Shown here: positions 1-6,287 of the stretch, in pieces
Layout: each line of letters begins with the position of its first letter
Position numbering within the stretch: the first letter of the stretch is position 1
Source: Betaproteobacteria bacterium
GTDB taxonomy: Bacteria > Pseudomonadota > Gammaproteobacteria > Burkholderiales > Casimicrobiaceae
NCBI GenBank assembly: GCA_005888865.1
Contig: VBCL01000013.1
Span: 1-7,144 of the forward strand
Reading direction: 5' to 3'
Length of the DNA: 7,144 nucleotides
Position numbers and translations under genes: made by a program
Notes under the pieces: model-generated
Seen by the model: only the letters and a program-made list of their open reading frames with translations
Database searches by the model: none
Told to the model about the DNA's origin: nothing

Positions 1-425
1 ACATCGCTGTAACGTCCGCTGAGGCGTTCGAGCCGGTATACGGTATCGAACTGCAGAACGTTGGCGATGCCGCGCCACTTGAGCACCCGGGCGTCGATCT
101 GCCACTCGTCGCCGCGCAGGACGTAGCCGCGACTCTCGCCCGAAGGATATGTCAGCGTGGCATTGAACTGTTGCTCCGCGGAGCGGGCGAAGGTGGCCCG
201 GAGCGCAGATTGCTCGTGCGTGAGGCGATCGTACGTCAGCAGATCGAACCCGAGCAGGCCCGCCACCGCCGCCGCGAGGAAGAAAGCGAGCGACGACACA
301 CCGTGAAACGCGCAAGCGCCGAACCGGCGCCTGTGCAAACGCCGCGCGCAGGCGATCAGGAAGAGCAGCCCGACGAGCGCACACGCGGCAACGACGGCAG
401 TCAGGATCGCCGAGGACGAGCCCAT
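1..425 (-). CDS. Conserved membrane-anchored protein of unknown function (often labelled 'cation/multidrug efflux pump'), partial
   Basis: The reading frame opens with ATG at 425 and stays open for 141 codons to the window edge, so the C-terminus is missing. Residues about 5-26 and 43-63 are hydrophobic and look like two membrane segments, with a basic stretch between them (RRLHRRR, residues 28-34). A soluble part follows. It contains the strongly patterned block LRGDEWQIDARVLKW (103-117), followed by RGIANVLQFDTVYRLERLSG (118-137). I recognise this block from a family of short proteins in beta- and gammaproteobacteria. They are often annotated as cation/multidrug efflux pumps, but they have nothing like the size or topology of a transporter. 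The real function is unknown. The gene diverges from the aldolase operon. Only a weak GGGA lies upstream as a ribosome binding site, but no other ATG fits the first membrane segment. Family membership is fairly sure; function is not assigned. Confidence 0.8.
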   Translation of the reverse strand, partial: MGSSSAILTAVVAACALVGLLFLIACARRLHRRRFGACAFHGVSSLAFFLAAAVAGLLGFDLLTYDRLTHEQSALRATFARSAEQQFNATLTYPSGESRGYVLRGDEWQIDARVLKWRGIANVLQFDTVYRLERLSGRYSD

Positions 426-430
426 GGAGC

Positions 431-436
431 ATTATC
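431..436 (-). promoter_or_regulatory. Candidate -10 element (GATAAT) for the leftward gene
   Basis: Read on the minus strand, GATAAT matches the sigma-70 -10 consensus at five of six positions. It ends only 5 bases before the ATG at 425, so transcription would start at or next to the start codon, giving a leaderless or nearly leaderless mRNA. No good -35 hexamer sits 16-18 bases upstream; the nearest, TTGCCG at 463-458, would need a 21-base spacer. This may be chance. Confidence 0.25.
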
Positions 437-471
437 CCACTGCGTGGCGTTCCCGCGCGGCAACGGCCCGC

Positions 472-500
472 TTGCGCCGGCCGGTTCCAGCGCCTACATT
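472..500 (+). promoter_or_regulatory. Candidate sigma-70 promoter for the aldolase-dehydrogenase operon
   Basis: TTGCGC (472-477) and TACATT (495-500) are separated by exactly 17 bases in the 120-base divergent gap. They match the -35 and -10 consensus at three and four of six positions. Transcription would start near 507, about 40 bases before the aldolase ATG. Spacing and place are right, but the hexamers are weak. Confidence 0.35.
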
Positions 501-545
501 CATGGGATGCGTGAGCGCGCGCCGAGTCCCCGCACCGCCTGACCG

Positions 546-1322
546 ATGCGAGACAACCCGGTCAAGCAGGCGCTGCAGGCAGGCCGACACGTCTTCGGCG
601 CGATGGTATTCGAATTCTTCTCGCCCGGCCTGCCGCAACTCTGTCGCAACGCCGGGGCCGAGTTCATTCTCTACGACATGGAGCATACGGGCCTGAGCTT
701 CGAGACGCTCAAGGTGCAATGCGCCCTGTGCCGGGGCTTGAACCTCGTGCCAATGGCCCGCGTTCCGCGTGGCGAGTATCACTTTCTCGCCCGTGCGCTC
801 GACGTCGGAGCGTTGGGCGTGATGGTGCCGATGGTCGGCACGCGCGAAGAAGCCGAGCGCATTGTCGCCTGCACGCGCTATCCGCCCCACGGCCGCCGCG
901 GCGCGGCGTTCGGCTTCGCGCACGACGACTACGAAGGCGGTGAGGTCGCCGCCAAGATCTCCGCATTGCACGAGCGCACGCTGGTGATCGCCCAGATCGA
1001 GACCAGCGAGGGACTCGCCAACGTCGAAGCGATCGCGGCGGTGCCCGGCGTCGACGCGCTGTGGATCGGGCACTTCGACCTTACCAACTTCCTCGGCATC
1101 CCGGGCGAGTTCCGGCACCCAAAATATCTCGCCGCGGTCGATCGGGTGCTCGCCGCCTGCGCCGCCAGCGGCAAGACGCCGGCATTCCTCGCGACCGACG
1201 ACGCCTGGGCCCGCGATTACGCCGCGAAGGGTTTCCGTCTGATGGCCTACGGCATCGATCCATCGCTCTACCAGGAAGCGCTGCGCCACGGTCTCGACAT
1301 CTTGCGTGGGGCGGCACGGTAA
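546..1322 (+). CDS. HpcH/HpaI family class II aldolase
   Basis: This 258-residue protein is full length for the family (about 250-270 residues). HpaI-type enzymes are cytoplasmic, metal-dependent TIM-barrel aldolases. They cleave 2-keto-3-deoxy or 4-hydroxy-2-oxo acids into pyruvate and an aldehyde. The visible family signatures are YDMEH (43-47) with the likely catalytic base H47, R72 in MARVP (pyruvate carboxylate binding), GVMVPMV (91-97), YPPHGRRG (112-119), QIET (150-153) with the metal ligand E152, and GHFDLT (175-180) with the metal ligand D178. By family comparison these correspond to the H45, R70, E149 and D175 positions of E. coli HpaI. The ATG at 546 is the first possible start, because TGA lies in frame at 540-542, and the N-terminus (NPVKQALQAG) fits the family. 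It has no strong Shine-Dalgarno. The next gene begins 21 bases after its stop, so the two are probably cotranscribed. The exact substrate is unknown. Confidence 0.93.
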   Translation: MRDNPVKQALQAGRHVFGAMVFEFFSPGLPQLCRNAGAEFILYDMEHTGLSFETLKVQCALCRGLNLVPMARVPRGEYHFLARALDVGALGVMVPMVGTREEAERIVACTRYPPHGRRGAAFGFAHDDYEGGEVAAKISALHERTLVIAQIETSEGLANVEAIAAVPGVDALWIGHFDLTNFLGIPGEFRHPKYLAAVDRVLAACAASGKTPAFLATDDAWARDYAAKGFRLMAYGIDPSLYQEALRHGLDILRGAAR

Positions 1323-1330
1323 CATGAAGC

Positions 1331-1337
1331 GAGAGGA
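1331..1337 (+). promoter_or_regulatory. Ribosome binding site of the dehydrogenase gene
   Basis: GAGAGGA lies 6 bases before the ATG at 1344, in the 21-base gap after the aldolase stop. It is the clearest Shine-Dalgarno on the plus strand and fixes the dehydrogenase start. Confidence 0.7.
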
Positions 1338-1343
1338 AATTGC

Positions 1344-2372
1344 ATGTCAGACACCTTCCGCGTCGCGCTGACCCGCGACATCCTCGATTCGCGAGGCGAA
1401 CCTGCCTTCGGCCGCGCCGCGCTCTCGATCCTCGAGCGCGCACCAAATCTCGCCTGGGAATACCTGCCGCAGGTCGTGCGCGAGATCGATGCCGACCAGG
1501 CAGCGACGTACGACGCAATCTACGTCAATATCGCCCGTGTGCCGGCCGCGGCGGTCGCGCGGCCCGATTGCCGACTGCGTGTGGTCGCGCGGCACGGCGT
1601 GGGCTACGATACGGTCGACGTGCCGGCGATGACCCGCGCCGGCGTGCTGGTCACCAACACGCCGACCTCGATGCCCCGCCCTGTGGCGACGGTCACGCTC
1701 ACCTTCATCCTCGCGCTCGCGGGCAAGCTCTTTCTGAAGGACAAGCTCACCCGCAGCGGCCGCTGGAACGAACGGATGGACAACATGGGCCTGGGGCTGA
1801 CCGGGCGTACGCTCGGTGTGATCGGCGCCGGACGAATCGGTCAGGAAATCATGCGCATGGCGCGAACGTTCGATCTCAAGCTGCTCGCCGCCGACCCGGT
1901 CGTGAACGCGCTCGAGCTCGCCTACCTCGGCGCGCGCAAGGTCGATCTCGCCACCCTGCTCGCCGAGTCCGACTTCGTGGTCGTCGCCTGCCTGCTCAAC
2001 GAGCGCACCCGCCATCTGATGGGCGCACGCGAGTTCGCGCAAATGAAGCCGGCCGCCTACTTCATCAACGTCGCCCGCGGTCCCATCGTCGACGAGCCCG
2101 CACTCATCGAGGCACTGCGCGCGCGCCGCATCGCCGGCGCTGCGCTCGACGTATTCGAACAGGAACCAGTCGATCCGGGGAATCCGCTGCTGACCATGGA
2201 CAACGTGATCGTCACCCCGCACTCGCTGTGCTGGACCGACGAATGCTTCCACAACATGGCGTCAACTGGACTCGCCAGCATCGTCGACGCGTTGAACGGA
2301 CGCAAGCCCGAATTCGTCGTCAATCCCGATGTGCTCACGCATCCACGCGTCAAGGCGTGGATGGCGGCATGA
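1344..2372 (+). CDS. D-isomer-specific 2-hydroxyacid dehydrogenase, NAD-binding
   Basis: This 342-residue protein has the usual length of the D-2-hydroxyacid dehydrogenase family, which interconverts 2-keto acids and D-2-hydroxy acids with NAD(P)H in the cytoplasm. The substrate domain (about 1-115 and the C-terminus) carries ARHGVGYDTVD (82-92). The Rossmann domain carries GAGRIG (161-166), with D184 at the end of the second strand, which suggests NAD rather than NADP. The catalytic set is complete: R245 in NVARGPIVDE, E274 in DVFEQEP and H293 in TPHS. One oddity is the loop NTPTSMPRPVATVT (105-118). Most relatives have VAE followed by His or another residue there, so this is a distinct subgroup. 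It resembles phosphoglycerate dehydrogenase-like proteins, but nothing shows that it makes serine. Pairing with an HpaI-type aldolase suggests a small catabolic pathway for a sugar acid or other hydroxy/keto acid; this is inferred from context. Confidence 0.92.
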   Translation: MSDTFRVALTRDILDSRGEPAFGRAALSILERAPNLAWEYLPQVVREIDADQAATYDAIYVNIARVPAAAVARPDCRLRVVARHGVGYDTVDVPAMTRAGVLVTNTPTSMPRPVATVTLTFILALAGKLFLKDKLTRSGRWNERMDNMGLGLTGRTLGVIGAGRIGQEIMRMARTFDLKLLAADPVVNALELAYLGARKVDLATLLAESDFVVVACLLNERTRHLMGAREFAQMKPAAYFINVARGPIVDEPALIEALRARRIAGAALDVFEQEPVDPGNPLLTMDNVIVTPHSLCWTDECFHNMASTGLASIVDALNGRKPEFVVNPDVLTHPRVKAWMAA

Positions 2373-2599
2373 GCGCCACCGAGCCGTCTCACGGCGCGGG
2401 CGCCCCCGCTTTTGGGGGCAGCGCAGCGGCCGAATTGGCCACTCAGTTGGCTAATGAGGTCGCAAGCGTGGGCTACACCAATGAACTTCGAGGTTACTTT
2501 TCGGCGAGGCTGAGCGCGCGCTGGAGGTCGGCTAGGACGACTTTCCGCATCGCCTCCTTGTCCTCCTGTGCCGGGACGCGGAGGAGCGCCGACGGGTGA
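2369..2599 (+). CDS. Doubtful small ORF overlapping the dehydrogenase stop (ATGA)
   Basis: An ATG at 2369 shares ATGA with the dehydrogenase stop, a typical start for a coupled next gene. It opens a 76-codon frame beginning MSATEPSHGAGAPAFGG. No known family is recognised. The last third runs antisense through the C-terminus of the convergent glycosylase gene, where the peptide becomes arginine- and serine-rich as expected of a shadow frame. It could be the remnant 5' end of a lost third operon gene, or chance. Treat it as unproven. Confidence 0.15.
   Translation: MSATEPSHGAGAPAFGGSAAAELATQLANEVASVGYTNELRGYFSARLSARWRSARTTFRIASLSSCAGTRRSADG
2402..2419. terminator. GC hairpin in the convergent gap
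   Basis: GCCCCC (2402-2407) and GGGGGC (2414-2419) form a perfect 6-bp stem with a 6-base loop, GCTTTT. It lies 30 bases after the dehydrogenase stop, between two convergent genes (ends at 2372 and 2494), where a shared terminator would be expected. No T-run follows on either strand, so it is not a classical intrinsic terminator. It may slow transcription or protect the mRNA end. Confidence 0.3.
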
Positions 2600-3108
2600 T
2601 AGGTCGCGACGACGGGGATTCCTTCCGGGTCGACGAGCGTGCGTTCGCGCGCGGCGGTGATCGAGACCCGTTCGCGGAGAATCGCTCGCAACGCCGTTGT
2701 GCCGAGCGTCACGATGACTCTCGGTCTGACCTTTTCGATTTCCCGGCGCAACCATACGTTGCAGGCTTCGATCTCGCGCTGTCCCGGCGACTTGTGCATT
2801 CGCCGCCGCCCGCGCATCTCGAAGCCGAAGTGCTTGACCGCATTGGTGATGAAGACCGTTGCGGGGTCGACGCCCACCTGGCGCAGCAGGTCACGCAAGA
2901 GTTTCCCCGCGGGGCCGACGAACGGATGTCCCGCCTTGTCCTCGTCGTCGCCAGGAGCCTCGCCGACGAGCATCAGGCGCGCGCCGCGCGGCCCTTCGCC
3001 GACGACCGCCTGCGAAGCCCCTTTCCATAGTGCGCAGCGCCGACAGTTTGCCGGGCTCTCATCGGGGCGAGGCAGATCGGAAGCGGCGTGAAGAACGTGA
3101 AGCTGCAT
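2494..3108 (-). CDS. UdgX-like uracil-DNA glycosylase / uracil-DNA-binding protein
   Basis: The protein belongs to the family 4-like branch of the uracil-DNA glycosylase superfamily. From ATG at 3108 it has 204 residues, close to the length of mycobacterial UdgX. Visible signatures are CRRC (22-25), VGEAPGDDEDKAGHPFVGPA (48-67), TNAVKHF (88-94), RRRMH (101-105), EACNVWL (114-120) and HPSALLR (171-177). C22, C25 and C116 are candidate 4Fe-4S ligands. H93 stands where family 4 enzymes have the remaining Cys. TNAVKHF and the R-R-R-M-H loop point to UdgX, whose K-R-R-I-H His bonds covalently to the abasic site after uracil removal; H105 is the equivalent. The first motif reads GEAPG, as in ordinary family 4, instead of GEQPG. 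In many proteobacteria this domain is fused to an N-terminal partner domain; here it stands alone. A GTG at 3171 would add 21 basic, unconserved-looking residues; neither start has a good Shine-Dalgarno. The likely role is recognising uracil in DNA. Confidence 0.87.
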   Translation of the reverse strand: MQLHVLHAASDLPRPDESPANCRRCALWKGASQAVVGEGPRGARLMLVGEAPGDDEDKAGHPFVGPAGKLLRDLLRQVGVDPATVFITNAVKHFGFEMRGRRRMHKSPGQREIEACNVWLRREIEKVRPRVIVTLGTTALRAILRERVSITAARERTLVDPEGIPVVATYHPSALLRVPAQEDKEAMRKVVLADLQRALSLAEK

Positions 3109-3210
3109 TGGTGAATGGGCGGTGGCAAGATCGAACCGATGCAAACGCTGTGCCCGCGAACCTCTTCGCACCTGCGTGGCCCCGTGCGGTGAAACGCCCG
3201 TGATGCGCAG

Positions 3211-3250
3211 AAAAATCGGGGCGCGCGACGCCGTAGAGCCGCCCTTTTTT
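3211..3250. terminator. Weak bidirectional terminator candidate
   Basis: GGGCG (3219-3223) and CGCCC (3240-3244) can pair across a 16-base loop. The stem is followed by TTTTTT on the plus strand (3245-3250) and by ATTTTT on the minus strand (3216-3211). The minus-strand reading would end the rhomboid transcript before the glycosylase gene. The 5-bp stem is short and the loop long, so confidence is low. Confidence 0.22.
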
Positions 3251-3332
3251 CAAGCGAAGTTGTAAATAAGCGCAGCTGCCAGCGGCGCGGCGCGAGCGCT
3301 ACCTCCGACGCCGGCGGTGGCGCATGCTGACT

Positions 3333-3974
3333 TCAGCGCCAGCGCGCCGGCCTGCCGCGGCCGAAGCGAAGCATGAGATACCCACCGACGAGCCCGCCCA
3401 GATGGGCGAAGTGGGCGACGCCCTCCGCGGTTCCGGTCACACCCAGGAAGAGCTCCAACCCCGCGTAAACGATGACGAATACGCGCGCCGGCATCGGAAT
3501 CGGCGGGAAGATCAGCATGACCCGGTTGTGCGGGAAATACATCGCGTACGCGAGCAGCAGTCCGAACACGCCGCCGGATGCGCCGATCGTAGGATACAAG
3601 GCTCCGGTCAGCGCGGACGTGATGAGCTGGGCGATGCCAGCCGAGAGCACGCAAACGAAATAGTAGGTCAGGTAACGACGCGGCCCGAAGACCTGTTCCA
3701 TCGCGCTTCCGAACATGTACAGCGCGAACATGTTGAAACCGATGTGAAGCAAACCGCCGTGCAGAAAAGCATAGGTCACGAGCTGCCAGACCTGAAAGCT
3801 GACTTGACCGCCGCTCGCCCGTGCCGCGCCGAGCGGCCACAGCGCGAAGGCCGTCTCCAGCCCCGGCGCCGAGAGCTGGAGCAGGAAGATGCCCGCATTC
3901 GCGGCGATGAGGAACAGCGTGACCGGGGGCATGAGCTTGATCTTGGGGCGGAGGCTCGCGCCTCCAAGGGGCAT
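3333..3974 (-). CDS. Rhomboid family intramembrane serine protease
   Basis: This 213-residue inner-membrane protein has about six hydrophobic segments (roughly 16-34, 62-88, 101-123, 129-148, 164-180 and 187-204), the minimal bacterial rhomboid fold. Catalytic motifs are complete: H77-x3-N81 in LHIGFNMFAL (helix 2, oxyanion side), S133 in GASGGVFG (131-138) as nucleophile, and H191 in AHLGGLVGG (190-198) as the partner His. Rhomboids cut transmembrane helices of client proteins within the lipid bilayer; the client here is unknown. The C-terminus is basic (RFGRGRPARWR), as expected for a cytoplasmic tail. ATG at 3974 is the longest start. ATG at 3932 (MPPVTLFLIAANAG) looks more like typical family N-termini, and neither has a clear ribosome site. 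The gene sits 57 bases after the molybdenum subunit stop on the same strand, behind an AT-rich gap that suggests its own promoter. Confidence 0.93.
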   Translation of the reverse strand: MPLGGASLRPKIKLMPPVTLFLIAANAGIFLLQLSAPGLETAFALWPLGAARASGGQVSFQVWQLVTYAFLHGGLLHIGFNMFALYMFGSAMEQVFGPRRYLTYYFVCVLSAGIAQLITSALTGALYPTIGASGGVFGLLLAYAMYFPHNRVMLIFPPIPMPARVFVIVYAGLELFLGVTGTAEGVAHFAHLGGLVGGYLMLRFGRGRPARWR

Positions 3975-4031
3975 TGGCTCGCGCGTTTTGCGTGCCCCCT
4001 ATTTAGTTCTTGATTTGTCTTTGGGTTATTC
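3975..4031 (-). promoter_or_regulatory. AT-rich gap, probable promoter region of the rhomboid gene
   Basis: About 4000-4035 is markedly AT-rich compared with the rest of the window. On the minus strand it contains TTGAGA (4035-4030) and TAAATA (4005-4000). Their spacing (24 bases) is too long for one sigma-70 promoter, so no exact hexamer pair is assigned. The composition and the place before the rhomboid gene are the only support. Confidence 0.3.
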
Positions 4032-6287
4032 TCAAACGCCGATCGCCGCCTTGATCCGCTGGCGCGTGAAGGGAAGCTCGCGCATCCTCACGCCGGCAGC
4101 ATCGGCGATGGCGTTGGCGATCGCCGCCGCGGTGGGCCCCTGCGCGGCTTCGCCGGTGCCGAGAAACGGCGTCCCGGGCCGGTCGATCACCTGCACCTCC
4201 ACGGTCTCGGGTATCTCCGGGAAACGCGCGATCGGGTAACTGCTCCAGTCGGTGCTGGTGATCCGGGTCGTGTCGAAGCCAACCGCCTCGAACAGCGTCC
4301 AGCTCATCGACTGGATGATACCGCCCTCGACCTGGTTGCGAATGCCGTCCGGATTCACGGTCTGTCCGCTGTCGATCGCCGCGACCGCGCGCACGAGTCG
4401 CGCGCGTCCGGTCTCGCGATCGACCTCGACTTCGACGGCGAGTGCTAAGTACGCGGCGTGATTCTTGTATTGAGCGAACGCGAAGCCGCGGCCGCGGCCT
4501 CGAGTCCTTACATAACTCGACCAGCCGAACCGCGTCGCGGCCGTCGTGATCGTCTCGCGTGCCCGGGTATCGTCAAGGTGTCGCAGGCGGAACTCGACAG
4601 GATCCACGCCGGCAGCGCGCGCGAGCTCGTCGACGAAGCTCTCGATGGAGAATACGTTCATGTACGCGCCCAATGCGCGCAGCGCCGACACGCGCACCGG
4701 CATCGCGGGTATGAAGTGATGCACGACGCGCGCGGCGGGGAACGCGTAGAGCGGGATCGCGTTGCGATCGCCCCCGCCTTCCGGCAGCGGAAGGGGCTGC
4801 GGCGGCGCGGGCGCGAACGGGGTTGCCAGGTGCCGCGCAGCCGCGAGGCTCCCGGCATTGCCCGGGCGCGTGCTGTGCGTGTTGCTCCATACCGCGTATT
4901 GCCAGTCGACCACGCGGCCGGTCGCGTCGAGCGAGGCTTTCGCCTCGGTCAGCATCGCCGGGCCGTACGGCTCCCACATGTGTTCCTGCTCGCGCATCCA
5001 TTGCACGCGCACGGGCCGGCCGGGAAACGCCCGCGCGAGAAGCGCGGCATCCCCGCCCGCGTCGTCCGCGGCGTTGTGGCCGTAGCAACCGGAGCCCTCC
5101 GCGTGGATGCAGCGCACGCGATCCTGCGGCAGGTTGAGCATCTCGGCGATCGCCCGACGCAACGGATAAACGCCCTGACTGTGGGTCCACACCGTCAGCG
5201 TACTGTCGTCGAGCCAGGCGACGGCGCACGACGGACCGATCGCAGCGTGCATCTGATACGGTCGTCGATAGCTCGCTTCGATCGTCCGCGCGCCCGCCGG
5301 AGGATTGGCCGCGGCACGCCGGTCGAGATCGACGATCTCGTTCGACGGCGTTTGTCGCAGGAATTCGTACAGCTTGGAGGGCTCGGGAAGCCCTGACGGC
5401 TCGCTCCATTTCGCGCTGGCGGCGAGCGCGCGCATCGCCACGATCGCCTGGTATTCCCGTTCGGCGATCACCGCAAGAAAGTTGCCATCGCGCACGACCT
5501 TGAGCACACCCGGAAGCTTCTGCGCCGCGTCGGTTTGAACGTCGGAAAGGCGAGCACCGTAGCTCGGCGGCCGCACCACGCGGGCGTGCACCATGCCGGG
5601 CAGCCGCAAGTCCTGCACGTAAGCCTCGCCGCCGGTCACCTTGGCCGGGATGTCGACGCGTGGCTTCGGCTTGCCCATGATCGAGTAGCTCGCCGGGTCC
5701 TTGAGCTTCGACTGGGCTTGCGCGCGCGCGGGTGATCCGCCGGTGGCGACCAGCTCGCCGAACGCGACCCGCCGTCCGTCGTCGGTCACCACAGCGCCGT
5801 CGCGCGCCTGCAGCCGCTCCGCCGCGACGCCGAGACGTTCCACCGCACGCGAGATCAGGATCTCGCGAACCTGCGCCGCCGCGTGCATGATCGCCGTCCC
5901 GCTGTCGGTCAGCGAACGACTGCCGGCAGTGAACCCTTCGTCGGCCGTGCGACCCGTATCGGCCGTGACCAGAGTGATCCGCGCGGGATCGACGCCGATC
6001 TGCTCGGCCGCGATCTGAATGAACGCGGTCTTGATCCCCTGCCCGAGCTCGGCCTTGCCGGTGAACACGGTCACGCCACCATCGGCATCGACACGAATCC
6101 AGGCATCGAGGAGCGGCGTCTTGCCGAGGCTTCCCGGGAGCTTTGCGTCGCTCGCCGTCTGCTGCGCGGAGAGCCTCATTGCCGGCAGCAAGGTGAAGCT
6201 GACGATCAGCGCGCCGCTCGCCGCGAGGAAACCCCGTCGCGACACAGGCGCAGCAAGTCCCAGACCGACATTCGTACCGCGCTTCAT
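4032..6287 (-). CDS. Molybdopterin-binding catalytic subunit, xanthine dehydrogenase family, Tat-exported
   Basis: This 751-residue protein is the catalytic subunit of a periplasmic molybdenum hydroxylase (IorB / aldehyde dehydrogenase / nicotinate dehydrogenase type). Such enzymes hydroxylate aldehydes or N-heterocycles with oxygen from water. The N-terminus has a twin-arginine signal: SRRGFLA (16-22), then a hydrophobic stretch to about 36 and an Ala-rich region near 40. GKAELGQG (77-84) is a cofactor-binding motif. PRVDIPAKVTGGEAYVQDL (209-227) starts the small aldehyde oxidase/xanthine dehydrogenase domain. EGSGCYGHNAADDAGGDAAL (397-416) takes the place of the GGGFGRR loop of other relatives. 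DSGQTVNPDGIRNQVEGG (639-656) and GTGEAAQGPTAAAIANA (710-726) complete the site; E713 is the likely catalytic Glu. A proline-rich loop near 493-505 is encoded by a palindrome. The start at 6287 overlaps the stop of the [2Fe-2S] gene in ATGA and is fixed by the Tat signal; the frame is open further upstream, but that would remove the signal from the N-terminus. Substrate unknown. Confidence 0.92.
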   Translation of the reverse strand: MKRGTNVGLGLAAPVSRRGFLAASGALIVSFTLLPAMRLSAQQTASDAKLPGSLGKTPLLDAWIRVDADGGVTVFTGKAELGQGIKTAFIQIAAEQIGVDPARITLVTADTGRTADEGFTAGSRSLTDSGTAIMHAAAQVREILISRAVERLGVAAERLQARDGAVVTDDGRRVAFGELVATGGSPARAQAQSKLKDPASYSIMGKPKPRVDIPAKVTGGEAYVQDLRLPGMVHARVVRPPSYGARLSDVQTDAAQKLPGVLKVVRDGNFLAVIAEREYQAIVAMRALAASAKWSEPSGLPEPSKLYEFLRQTPSNEIVDLDRRAAANPPAGARTIEASYRRPYQMHAAIGPSCAVAWLDDSTLTVWTHSQGVYPLRRAIAEMLNLPQDRVRCIHAEGSGCYGHNAADDAGGDAALLARAFPGRPVRVQWMREQEHMWEPYGPAMLTEAKASLDATGRVVDWQYAVWSNTHSTRPGNAGSLAAARHLATPFAPAPPQPLPLPEGGGDRNAIPLYAFPAARVVHHFIPAMPVRVSALRALGAYMNVFSIESFVDELARAAGVDPVEFRLRHLDDTRARETITTAATRFGWSSYVRTRGRGRGFAFAQYKNHAAYLALAVEVEVDRETGRARLVRAVAAIDSGQTVNPDGIRNQVEGGIIQSMSWTLFEAVGFDTTRITSTDWSSYPIARFPEIPETVEVQVIDRPGTPFLGTGEAAQGPTAAAIANAIADAAGVRMRELPFTRQRIKAAIGV
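4777..4794. repeat. Perfect inverted repeat inside the molybdenum subunit gene
   Basis: CCTTCCG (4777-4783) and CGGAAGG (4788-4794) form a 7-bp stem around the loop GCAG. It encodes PLPLPEG (residues 498-504), in a proline/glycine-rich loop that lies between conserved blocks. This peptide resembles those produced when short palindromic repeats sit in frame within genes. Only one copy occurs in the window, so its repeat nature is inferred. Confidence 0.4.

Noticed and set aside
432..1325. Long minus-strand open frame (297 codons) antisense to the aldolase gene
   Set aside because: It is a shadow of the aldolase frame. The peptide is rich in Arg, Gly, Ala and His with no family signature, while the plus strand has complete catalytic motifs.
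1347..2252. Minus-strand open frame (301 codons) antisense to the dehydrogenase gene
   Set aside because: High-GC shadow frame without recognisable motifs; the opposite strand encodes a full dehydrogenase.
3108..3160. tRNA-like 3' end on the minus strand (GGTTCGAT followed by a CACCA)
   Set aside because: The bases around GGTTCGAT cannot form a T-arm stem, and no acceptor, D-arm or anticodon arm pairs with them.
3270..3288. Possible hairpin GCGC...GCGC after the rhomboid gene
   Set aside because: The stem is only 4 bp, the loop has no further usable pairing, and the T-rich stretch after it is broken.
4458..5396. Plus-strand open frame (312 codons) inside the molybdenum subunit region
   Set aside because: The peptide is arginine-rich and patternless, and the minus strand carries a complete conserved enzyme through the same bases.
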